Below are positions 1 through 9,982 of a stretch of DNA of 64,000 bases, piece by piece. The first letter of the stretch is position 1. Each line of letters begins with the position of its first letter. This stretch comes from Panicum virgatum. Taxonomy: Eukaryota; Streptophyta; Magnoliopsida; Poales; Poaceae. The position numbers and the translations under genes were made by a program. The stretch is taken from contig NC_053142.1 of NCBI RefSeq assembly GCF_016808335.1, positions 49,037,992-49,101,991 on the forward strand, written 5' to 3'. Below the pieces are notes generated by a model that saw only the letters and a program-made list of their open reading frames with translations, had not been told where the DNA came from and searched no databases.

Positions 1-182
1 ATCTAAAAACCAAGTCTTATTTTTTTCTCTCTCTTCAATAATTAGAGTGCTATATCAGAAAAAAACTATAAATAGATGACTATAAATATACTTAGACTCC
101 ATGGTAGAGTCTGGATTGAGACTGCCAACAATTCAACCAGCAGCCTTGCTCGTAGAAGCGAATGAATTAACCAGCTAATAAT

Positions 183-507
183 GGCCGTGTTTGGTTATTT
201 TCACGCACGTTTTCCGAGAAGAGAATCTCGCATGCATGGAGTACTAAATGTAGTCTATTTGTAAAATCTTTTCTGGGACGGGTGTAACTTTTTGAGATGA
301 ATCTAATGACGGTAATTAATTGATGATTTGTTACAGTGATGCTACAGTAACCATTCTCTAATCACGCGGTCAAAGGCCTCGTTAGATTCGTCTCGCGATT
401 TACACAGGAGGTTGTGGAGGTGGTTTTGTAATTAGACTTTATTTGATACTCTAAATTAGTAGTCAAAGATGAAAAAAAATTCCATAGAATCCTAACCAAA
501 CACGGCC
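183..507. mobile_element. Tourist/Harbinger-like MITE
   Basis: The stretch begins GGCCGTGTTTGGTT and ends with its inverted complement, flanked by AAT on both sides (180-182 and 508-510), a 3-bp target duplication. The interior shares a motif (ctcgttagattcg followed by gcgattta) with the element at 30520-30830, so the two belong to one family. It has no coding capacity. The superfamily is inferred from the GGCC terminus and 3-bp duplication. Confidence 0.7.
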
Positions 508-632
508 AATGAGATCGAGAGCTCCGTTTTCAGGTGCTCTCGCTCACCAACCATATGATACACACGCGCGGCGGCCGAGAAATTCTCTGATGCCTCGTCG
601 TGGGTCTGTCTGATGATGTCTGATGAACACGA

Positions 633-756
633 GCTCCCTTATTCAGTTCTTGCAGGTCTAGCGCCCCTGGCTACACACCCAACTAATTCCATCAGCTCCC
701 TTATTCAGTTCTTGCAGGTCTAGCGCCCCTGGCTACACACCCAACTAATTCCATCA
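633..756. repeat. 62-bp perfect tandem duplication
   Basis: Two adjacent copies of a 62-bp unit (633-694 and 695-756) start gctcccttattcag and end aattccatca. They sit about 100 bp upstream of the start codon of the broken small gene at 852, so they would fall in its promoter or leader. The copies look identical by eye, implying a recent duplication or an assembly artefact. Confidence 0.85.
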
Positions 757-851
757 GCTAATTAATTTAGCTCGATCGGGAGGCAGTAGCACCGCTGCCT
801 ACACATATACTAGCAACGACAAATTAAAGCTCTTCTATCTAGTCCAAACCC

Positions 852-1868
852 ATGGCTAACTTCGCTGCTCAAATCAAGGACAAGTTCCTCGGCCTCGTCG
901 ACCGCGTCGCCGGCTGCGGCCGCGCCTGTAACAACCCGAATAATGACTAAGATCTACTCTACACATTGAGTAAACCACACCTGCTAAATAACTATCTTAT
1001 GTTTTCGTCTTCGCTTCGCGCAAAAGGTTCGAACCGGAGTTACTAGCTTCCCAGGGACCGGCTATTTAAACTGGTTCGACTCCCTCTCTACTTTCAGTTT
1101 GGGACTAAGGAGCTGAGCTCCGCGGTGCTACAGTAGCTTGCGCTACAATAACCCACGCAGTTTAGTCGGCCCGTGGGACAAAGGAGCATGATCACCTCTC
1201 TTGGGCCACGTCCCATACGTCTAGTGCTACAATCCCTCTCTTGGGCCACGTCCCATACGTCTAGTGCTACAATCCCATGTGCCACGTCCGTGGATTCACT
1301 GGTATCTGTGTTTCCACGCGCCGACGTGTTCATGTACGCGCACTTCTGCCCGTACGTGGCATGAAACCGCGAGAGTATGGCTCTGATACCCCTGTAACGA
1401 CCCGGCCCAGGATAACAGCTAAGATCTACTCTACACGTTGAGTAAACCACACCTGCTAAATAATTCTCTTGCGCTTTCGTCCTCGCTTCGCGCAAAAAGT
1501 TCGAACCGGAGTTACTAGCTTCCCAAGGACTGGCTATTTAAACTGGTTCGGCTGCCTCTCTACTTTGAGTTTGGGACTAAGGAGCTCCGCGGTGCTACGC
1601 CCAGTCGGCCCGTGGGCCGTGACAGCGCCGGCACCGGCAAGGACGTGCGGGAGCCCATCAAGCTCCACACCGTGCAGGTATATATGTATCCTCATGCATC
1701 GTCGATCGATCTGTTAGTGGTGTCCAACACATCATGCATCCATCCGGTCGAGCTAATGCCGCCATTTCTCTGTTGCTGGATTATTTCGTGTTGCAGCGCG
1801 TTGAGGTCAGGTCCAGAGGCGGAGATAATCCTACCGTGCCAGATGGATCGCACGCTGGGGTCAACTAG
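852..1868 (+). pseudogene. Small-protein gene split by a TRIM insertion
   Basis: An ATG at 852 opens MANFAAQIKDKFLGLVDRVA, clearly related to the start of the intact gene at 5317 (MASYFAAQLKDMFFVLVERV). The frame runs to 926, where a TRIM (927-1624) with a GCGCC target duplication interrupts it; read-through reaches a stop near 950 after 32 residues. Ignoring the insertion and one duplicated GCGCC, the frame resumes at 1630 and continues to 1677 (EPIKLHTVQ), followed by an intron with a GTATAT donor and TTGCAG acceptor (1678-1796). Exon 2 (1797-1868) ends in GVN and a stop. The uninterrupted form would encode 64 residues. The pieces EP-KL, VQ, R-RS and a final VN match the paralogue. The function of the family is not known to me. 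Confidence 0.8.
927..1624 (-). mobile_element. TRIM (miniature LTR retrotransposon) inside a gene
   Basis: A 698-bp element lies in inverse orientation. Two related terminal repeats (about 927-1180 and 1393-1624) flank about 210 bp. The reverse complement of a tRNA-Met primer-binding site (ggctctgatacc, 1379-1390) lies next to the right repeat, which is therefore the element's 5' LTR. A 5-bp target duplication, GCGCC, is seen at 922-926 and 1625-1629. The interior holds a 40-bp direct duplication (about 1195-1274). There is no gag or pol. It is the same family as the element at 2581-3470, sharing the LTR end gggtcgttaca type and an internal segment. The purine tract before the 3' LTR is not clear in this copy. 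Confidence 0.88.
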
Positions 1869-2575
1869 GGACTGCTGAGCGGACGCCGTGGATGTACAAC
1901 TTCCTTGCCTGCCGCTCTCGCTGTGTCACGACATTTATTTGCTAGCTAGTGCTCTCAACTCTGAATGTAATGTTTTTTTATTTACAGAAAATAAAGTTCC
2001 TTTGTAAGCCGTGCGAGTCGGTGACCTCGCATTTCAAATCCTGCGATTGTGCTCGCCAGCATTTTTGAATCTGTGTATGACCATGTAATGTTGATTAGTT
2101 GATTTATACGTTTCCTCCTTAATTTCTAGTTAAGCCATATATATTTGTGCTTCCCATGCCTAGCGCCACAACGAACTACTGTAGTGTGGTGGCAGAGTCT
2201 TGGTCTGGCAACGAGCTACTCTACTAGTCGTGTTGATTTCTAAATTCAGTCGCAGTGACCCACACCCGAACACTGAACTCTGTCCCTGCCATATCTAATA
2301 ATCACGTAAATTATCCTATATTTTGTCCTTTGCCTTGGTGCAATCAACAAGACTTCGAGACAAATGATCACGTAAATTTGCTAGTGCAAATTCAAATACT
2401 GAGGACTGAACCTTTTCCTCGTCCAGCTGCCTTCTCTTGCTTGTAGGGCTAGACACCGAGCCAACTCGGCACGGCTCGGCTCGGTCTAACTCGTTAGTCT
2501 AACGAGCCAGCTCGGCTCGGCTCGTTAACAAAACGAGCAAAAATAGCAGCTCGGCTCGACTCGTTAATAGCTTGA
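1869..2575. other. Intergenic, no gene seen
   Basis: AT-rich sequence follows the stop of the broken small gene and should contain its 3' UTR. From about 2455 the sequence becomes a run of imperfect ctcggctcg repeats, a grass repeat interrupted by the TRIM at 2581. I see no coding potential. Confidence 0.6.
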
Positions 2576-2580
2576 GCTAG

Positions 2581-3470
2581 TGTAACAGCTCAAGGGAACA
2601 GTAGCTCGAGTACTATAGCACGTCGGGGGTACTGTAGCGTCGCAACACTGTTCACCCGCGGGGACTTGTCCCATACTGAAAACTGATTGAGAGCCAGACC
2701 AATTTAAATACCGAGTCACGGGAAGCTAATTAATTCCGGATCGATTTTTTTTTGCGCGAAGCGAGGACGAAAGCGCAAGAGGATTAATTAGTAGGTGTGG
2801 TTTACTCAACTTGAAGAGTAGATCTTAGCCGTTATCCCGGGCCGGGTCGTTACAGTGGTATCAGAGCCGACTCTCGCGGTTTCACGCCACATACGGGCAG
2901 AAGTGCGCGGGCATGAGCACGGGCGCGTGGGGGCGCAGATGCCAAGGCATGTGGACGGGCGCGTGCGAGGCACGGACGTCGCACAGGGACCGTTGGCACT
3001 GGACGCACGGACGTGGCACATGGGACCGTTAGCACTAGACGTATGGGACGTGGCCAAGAGAGGAGATCCTGGTATTTAGTTTGGTCTGGTACTCGACGGG
3101 GACGTCGAGTCCTAAGGGGGAATAATTGTAACAGCCCAAGGGAACAGTGGTGGGCCGGTACTGTAGCAGACGGGGGGTACTGTAGCCGAATTGGACCGGG
3201 CCTGGTGTCGATTACTGTAGCTCGATTACTGTAGCACGTCGGGGGTACTGTAACGTTGCGACACTGTTCACCCCGCGGGGGATTGTCCCATACTGAAAAC
3301 CGATTGAGAGCCAGACCAATTTAAATACCGAGTCACGGGAAGCTAATTAATTCCGGATCGATTTTTTTTGCGCGAAGCGAGGACGAAAGCGCAAGAGGAT
3401 TAATTAGTAGGTGTGGTTTACTCAACTTGAAGAGTAGATCTTAGCCGTTATCTCGGGCCGGGTCGTTACA
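2581..3470 (+). mobile_element. Complete TRIM retrotransposon
   Basis: An 890-bp element with all the hallmarks of a miniature LTR retrotransposon. The 5' LTR (2581-2854) begins TGTAACAG and ends GTTACA. The primer-binding site tggtatcagagcc follows at 2856-2868, matching initiator tRNA-Met. There is about 260 bp of non-coding interior, a purine-rich tract (aagggggaataa, about 3114-3125), and a 3' LTR (3127-3470). The 5-bp target duplication GCTAG is present at 2576-2580 and 3471-3475. The 3' LTR is 70 bp longer because its U3 has extra copies of a ggtactgtagc-type unit. There are no gag or pol genes, so mobility would depend on another retrotransposon. Confidence 0.93.
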
Positions 3471-3475
3471 GCTAG

Positions 3476-3980
3476 GTCGTTAGGCTCACGAGCTAGGTCA
3501 TATGGAGCCTTCTGAAAGCAGTAGGTAGCTAGGTTGTGTCTGTAACATGCAAGTTTCTCGATCATACTTTTGTAATAATAATGTTTATGGAGTAATTTAG
3601 CTCCAAACAGTGTATTAATTTTTCTTCGGAAAGTGTATTTTTTCCAAGTTTCTTGTTGGTGCTCCTATGTATTTTTTCTCTCCATGCTAATAATGCTCTT
3701 TACGTTTGTTTTTAATGTAGCTGGTGTTGTAGCAGATTACTCAAAGGATATATTTGAGCAAGAGGGAGATGCGTTTTGATGATCACAAAAAATATTTTGG
3801 TATTGGCGATTGAATTGGTAATCTGCTGGAGCACCTCCAATTACCAAAAGAACAAGTTTTTAGTATTGGGGACGGTGATGAGTAATCTACTAGAGATGCT
3901 CGTGTATGACAACACTAGCATTCAATTAAAATCCCGATCATAATTAACATGATGATTAATCACGATGGCCAGCAGTCGCT
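3476..3980. other. Intergenic, MITE-like remnant
   Basis: No gene is seen. At about 3733-3890 the motif agattactca appears near the left and its inverse gagtaatct near the right, suggesting a decayed miniature inverted-repeat element. This is weak evidence. Confidence 0.35.
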
Positions 3981-3984
3981 CTGC

Positions 3985-4175
3985 ATGACGGGCATTATTC
4001 TCACCAATTTCTCGGCGTCATCCCAAGGGTGAAGACAGGTACAAGGACAAATTCCGCGATTTCTCATGTGACGCCCGATATTTATTTGGTAAAACAAAAC
4101 GACACGGCCGATCGCACCATGCTTAGCAAAATATAGTAGCAGGTACAATTTGCTGAGTCATCTCTGATCACTCTA
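3985..4175 (+). repeat. Promoter-like module, copy A
   Basis: One of three diverged copies of an approximately 170-bp block (also 4850-5030 and 6790-6970). Shared landmarks in order: gatttctcatgtg, then gcgcc or a variant, tttggt/aaacaaaac, a tta-aca-a segment with an ATA-rich run, and gcaatttg or caatttg with a downstream ctca or tctgatca. Copy B lies just upstream of the intact small gene, so the block may be a duplicated promoter. No coding region follows copy A. Confidence 0.55.
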
Positions 4176-4565
4176 CTCTATCTGTTATTGTAGTATTGAT
4201 TTGCCGATACAATACAGCAAGCATAGCAGGGGTAACTGGACACACAAAGGTGAGATATAAATATAACACATCGAGCATCTGTGCCTAGAGATTCCTAGCC
4301 GAACATCGAGCTTGCGTTGCAACGATGACGCTTTTCTGGTGCTCTGAAATCTGAATGCGTGCCGGTCTTTCTTGCGTTCGTGGTAGCACTAGCAGTAGGG
4401 CATCGGGCATGTATATCTATGCTCTACGTATATGCCTCTGTAGCTGTTTTATTTATACCCTGCTATATATACTTGAATACTTGATCACCATATGACCAAT
4501 ACAAGTGATGAACATATTAGAGATGTGGAGCTACATACATAGTTTTTTATTTTTTTAATACAATT

Positions 4566-4813
4566 TTTTACTATAATTACGGAATAATACTCTAGATATT
4601 ATAAATTTCAAAAATAGGTCATGATCGTCTGCCCAGTGGACGAAATTGAGATTTCGTCAGCTGAGCAGACAAATTTGCTAAATTTCATCCACTAGTTGGA
4701 CGAAAACAATTTTCGTCCAATCATTAGAAGAAGAAACCAGCAAATTTAAAGATGATCATGACCTATTTTTTAAATTTATCAAATTTGAAGTATTATTCCG
4801 TAATTACCATAAA
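4566..4813. repeat. Foldback (long inverted repeat) element
   Basis: The left arm (about 4566-4637, including attacggaataatact and aataggtcatgatc) is repeated in inverse orientation on the right (about 4750-4812, gatcatgacctatttttt and agtattattccgtaat). The arms are about 60-70 bp long and separated by about 115 bp that itself contains small palindromes built on gacgaaa/tttcgtc. The transcript would form a long hairpin. It looks like a MITE, but I see no clear target duplication. Confidence 0.7.
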
Positions 4814-4849
4814 CAATCGTATTAAAAAAATAAAAGACACCGTAGTAAC

Positions 4850-5030
4850 GAGCATTATTGCTGCCTGTTCCGAGGTACGGTCGAGGACAGGTAGAGGGAC
4901 AAATGACACGATTTCTCATGTGGCGCCCGTGTGATTTGGTGAAGCAAAACAACCCAACCACTGCCATACTTAACAGATAATATACTAGTGCAATTTGTTG
5001 CCTCCTCACTAATCACGCTGCATCATATCA
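4850..5030 (+). repeat. Promoter-like module, copy B
   Basis: The second copy of the module described at 3985. It ends about 120 bp before the TATA box (5151) of the intact small gene and is the only copy with an intact gene downstream. It contains gatttctcatgtggcgccc, caaaacaacccaacc and gcaatttgttgcctcctcac. Confidence 0.6.
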
Positions 5031-5150
5031 TTCTCTCTGAATATTTAATAATCGAGCTGCTGCTCTCGCCAGCAATATAATACTGAATAATATTATTATC
5101 CTCGCGTGCGCATGTGGGCCTCCATGTCCGGCGACGATGCCCCCGCCGTG

Positions 5151-5158
5151 TATATAAA
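5151..5158 (+). promoter_or_regulatory. TATA box of the small gene
   Basis: TATATAAA at 5151-5158 lies 166 bp before the start codon at 5317. A transcription start is expected near 5180-5185, giving a leader of about 135 nt. Confidence 0.7.
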
Positions 5159-5316
5159 TGGGGCGCCCGGGGATAGCGGGAGGACTCACCAGTCGCAAAC
5201 TCAGTCACACAACAGAGCAGATTGTAGCAGCGGCTGCAACTTCTGAGCTCTGAGGAGAAGGTTAGCAGAAAGCACACAGCTCCGGCAGCTCCTCGACCAC
5301 TGCCTAGTTAGCTCCC

Positions 5317-5687
5317 ATGGCCAGCTACTTCGCCGCGCAGCTCAAGGACATGTTCTTCGTGCTCGTCGAGCGCGTCACGGGCTATGGCTGGACCACCCAA
5401 GCTCAGGATGGTTCGTCACGTTTATGTTTATATTCTCAAGCATTATTGCCGCTCTGGAAAATGCTAGTACTTTTGAAGTATGTAAATTAAATTAAATGAA
5501 GTGGGTGCAGTGGTCAATTTTTTCTGCTCTATTACTTCATGCAGGTGCACAAGAGCCCACCAAGTTGACATCTGAAGCGGTCTCTCCAGCTGAAGAAGAG
5601 GCGACCGTGGTGCAGAACATTCATATCCGAGCAAGAAGCAGCGCGGATCCCGTTGTGTCCAGTGGCACAAAGCCTCAGGTTAACTAG
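5317..5687 (+). CDS. Small grass protein of unknown function (78 aa)
   Basis: Two exons: 5317-5410 and 5545-5687. The intron has GT (5411) and AG (5544) ends, and the split glycine codon keeps the frame. The predicted protein has 78 residues. An amphipathic N-terminal part (MASYFAAQLKDMFFVLVERV) is followed by a polar, acidic middle (SPAEEEATVVQ) and an S/R-rich tail ending PQVN. I see no signal peptide, transmembrane segment or known domain. A TATA box at 5151 and a duplicated upstream module support expression. The paralogue at 852 is destroyed by a TRIM, so this is the only intact member here. I do not recognise the family and assign no function. Confidence 0.75.
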
Positions 5688-6780
5688 CGTTATGAAGGGA
5701 CTATAGAGCTTGGCTGCAGTCTCTACTGTGCCTGCTTCCATGGCCTCGAGAAGATGCCTGCTGGTGTTTTTAACTTTTCAAGCAAGGATGCGTATGCGTA
5801 TCCCAGTCCTGTTGCGTCATGCAATCTGATCAGAGCGTGTTCGAGTCCTATAATTCACTTAGTTTGTAATCCCTGTCATGTATGTTTGTGTCGGCTCATG
5901 GTCGAGCTTGGTATTAGGTTGTCGGTGTTATGTTTGCTGATCAAGCTTGTAGTGTTCCTTCATAAAGCGTGCATTAATATGTTCGATCCATTCTTCAGCT
6001 TAAGCAGTGTACCCAAAGCTTCTGTCTTTTGCCGTATATATGTGTTCTATCTACGTGATTAAACAAGCAAACTTCGTTGTATATTACGAGACGCATCTGA
6101 TCCCCATTACATTTTTTTGAAGAAAAAAATAAAAAATGTGGGCCCTGGCCCCTTACCACTCCCCTAGAAAAATGCAAATAGCCACAGAGTTTCCAACAGA
6201 ATAATTGAACAACAATGATACAAACACCAGTCTATCAATGCCGTAAAACTCCAAAAAAATAAGTAAAATTCCAATTTTAGTTGCGATATACGCTATGAGA
6301 ATAGAAATGATGATACTATTCACTGAGATATACCTATCTTATTCTTAGTAGTGTCTCTCCGTTCTCCATAGACCATACATTTTAAGTAGATAACCGTGTA
6401 GTTTCTCACATGTTTTCATGACGATCTGTAGCACTCCTAGGGAAGTCATAATATACTAACATGTAGTACATGAAAAAAGAACCTGGGGGGGGGGGGGGGG
6501 GGGGAGCTAGGGGATTTGGAATTTTTTCGACACTCTAAAGAGCAGCCTTTCAGTTTTGAGTCTCCATGCTCTAAAGCTTTTCTCCTAGAACATTGGCTCA
6601 TTGATTCCTTTTGCCATTATCCAACTGTCTCAGAAAAAAAATACTTTTGCGTCATACACCTAATGTCACAGTACACTCACATCGTGAGCTGGTCCGTTCC
6701 AACCGTAACGACAACACCAGCACACAAAGCGATCGATCTGTGTCTGAAGGTCCATTTTGAATATAATCATGCGTGCTGGC
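5688..6780. other. 3' UTR and intergenic sequence
   Basis: The first 300-400 bp probably form the 3' UTR of the small gene (T-rich, with attaatatg-type elements). A run of 20 guanines lies at 6485-6504. No other gene is seen. Confidence 0.5.
6485..6504. repeat. Poly-G tract (G20)
   Basis: Twenty consecutive G residues follow cct and precede agctag. Tracts of this length are rare and length-unstable, can form G-quadruplexes, and are a common site of sequencing error. Confidence 0.9.
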
Positions 6781-6789
6781 CTGCCAGAG

Positions 6790-6970
6790 CGTGGTTTGGG
6801 GCCATCCCAAGCAATGGGCCAAGAAGACTAGTAGTAGGACGGCAAACGAGACGATTTCTGATGTGGCGCCAGAGATTTGGGACAGAAAAACAACAAGATC
6901 AGGCCATATTTAACAAAGAAAAATATATAATAATGCAATTTGGCGCCTCATAGAGATCTCTATGATCAAC
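6790..6970 (+). repeat. Promoter-like module, copy C
   Basis: The third diverged copy of the module at 3985 and 4850, with gacgatttctgatgtggcgcc, aaaaacaacaag, atatttaacaaag and gcaatttggcgcctca. I could not find a coding region of the small family after it. Copies A, B and C are probably what remains of tandem gene duplication. Confidence 0.5.
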
Positions 6971-8218
6971 AGCAGCCGTTGCGTCCAGGTTGCGTCGTAG
7001 TCGTAGGACAGACACAGTGGTCTCAGTGGTCAACAGCAGCCGGAGCATGCCGTTGATGGACGGAGATCGCTTTACTGGAATGAAGGGGCAAAAAGAATTG
7101 ATTAGGAATTAATGTTATCGAGAGGTGCTCAACAACCACGCATATGATAAACATGCCGGACGATGGATCCAGAGATTACGATGATTCCGGTCGCGGAGAT
7201 CCTCGCATGCGCGTGATGAATCATGGTGAGTGGGTGACCCAGTGATCCTATCTGTATATGCCACGTCGGCACCACCCACCACCCACCAGCCGTTTTTCTG
7301 GACCTGGAGCTCTGAAAGCTCACAAACATCCGAAAACGTGTGCTGCTTTTTGCAGCAGGCTGGCTCACCCTGAATGCGTGAAGAGCTAGCAGGAGAGGCG
7401 ACTTGGACAGCTTGACAACCAGTTGATGATTTCTGGACAAGAACCACGACCTTGTAATCTAAAGCTTACGGCCTCAAAGTTCGTCTGGTCGCAACCTCGA
7501 TCAAGCCTAAAAAATATTTGCCCCTTGCAGCTATGAACAGTTAATCTAAAAAATCGCTCATCTCGATCCAGAATTCTGCATACGTACAATCATACTATAG
7601 TGATCAAAGATGGAACGAATAGTCTAGTCATAATCCGCACCTGATCACCAAACACGTGTGCCCGATCTCCCAGTACTCGGGACGAAAGGTCGAAAGGTCT
7701 ACGACAAGGGAGAACCGTCGGATGGGGGATCGGACGGCGCAAGAGTGGTCCCTGAACCTGGAGCGCCGATAGCAACGGCGACTGTGTCCGAGAACGCCGC
7801 CACGTCCGTCCGCCCGCCCCCCATGCCGGCGTCTCGGCGGAAGCAACGGTGGCGTGGGCCGCTGGAACACACGGGAACGCGACAATCTTACGGCCGCGGG
7901 CGAGGTCGACGGGTGAATCCGGGGCCCGGAGTCCCTTCAACACCGGCCAAGCGCACCCGCGTGACGTGTCGGCGTGCGGGCGTCTCGCCGCGAGTCCCCG
8001 GCGGCCTCACCAGGCGGGGCTCGCCTTCACCGGGCGGTGAACGGCCGCGTCGCCCGCCGCTCGCTGTCCCTGCCAGACTTTCAAAAAGGGCGGCGAGTCA
8101 CCGGTTGGTTACTCACAGTCACAGATTTGCGATCGGATTCCAAGAAGCCGAGTGAATCGCACGCAGCTCGTCGAGTCGAGTCCAGAGGGAGCGCTGCGCA
8201 CGGACAGAGCCCCCCGCC
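6971..8218. other. Intergenic, upstream of the SEP2-like gene
   Basis: AT-balanced to about 7650, then strongly GC-rich and CpG-rich to 8218, typical of a grass promoter and leader. Long open frames in this part lack homology and are a product of base composition. Confidence 0.5.
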
Positions 8219-8883
8219 ATGGCGGCCGCGGCGCGCGCGATCATCTGCGAGCTGGCGCCGGAGAAGGTGGCGTCGGTGCCCGCGCCGCCGAAGAAGCGCG
8301 ACGCCGGGAAGGCGGTGCTGCAGCCCCGGCTCTGCACGCTGCGGTCGTACGGCGCCGGCAGCGGCGTGGTGACGCGGAGGATTCTGACCGGGGCGGAGGA
8401 CGGGAGCGGGGCCGCGGACTCGGGCGGCTCTGCTGCCTCCCCGTTCTTCGCATCGCTGGCCGACTACATCGAGAGCTCCGCAAGAGCCAGGACTTCGAGA
8501 CCATCTCCGGCCGCCTCGCCATGGTGAGTCAACACTGAAGACTCCTCCTCGCTTCTTCCTCCCTCGTTCACCTGTGCACGTTGGACTCGAGCTCATGGTG
8601 CTGCTTGCTGCAGGTGGCTTTCTTGGCGGCCGTGGCGGTGGAGCTGACGACGGGCAGCTCGCTGTTCAAGAAGCTGGACACGATGGAGATCGAGGAGGCG
8701 GCGGGGTTGTGCGTGGCCGTGGTCGCCTGCGCCGCAGCGTTCGCGTGGGCATCCAGCGCGCGCACCAGGATCGGTCGGATGTTCACGCTGGGGTGCAACG
8801 CCTTCGTCGACTCCCTCATCGATAACATCGTCGAGGCGCTCTTCTCCGAGAGCGAGCTCCAGGACTGGTCCGACGACGTATAA
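8219..8883 (+). CDS. SEP2: Stress-enhanced protein 2-like, with a 1-bp frameshift
   Basis: The Arabidopsis SEP2 family are nuclear-encoded thylakoid proteins of the Lhc (chlorophyll a/b-binding) superfamily with two membrane helices, induced by high light. Exon 1 is 8219-8523, exon 2 is 8614-8883, and the intron is GT-AG. From the ATG the protein reads VLQPRLCTLRSYG and SPFFASLADYIESS. The conserved continuation KSQDFETISGRLAM is in the next frame, one base off, with the break near 8478 (gagagctccg, where one more C would restore the frame). Exon 2 gives VAFLAAVAVELTTG, a first helix with the GRLAM motif, a second hydrophobic stretch and a WSDDV end. With the base restored it would have 191 residues, normal for the family. 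Exon 1 is 305 nt, not a multiple that fits. Either a sequence error or a recently broken gene; everything else is intact. Confidence 0.8.

Positions 8884-9982
<1,099 letters not shown>

Noticed and set aside
7590..8155. Long open frames on both strands before SEP2
   Set aside because: They overlap each other in GC-rich, CpG-rich DNA and show no recognisable protein motif.
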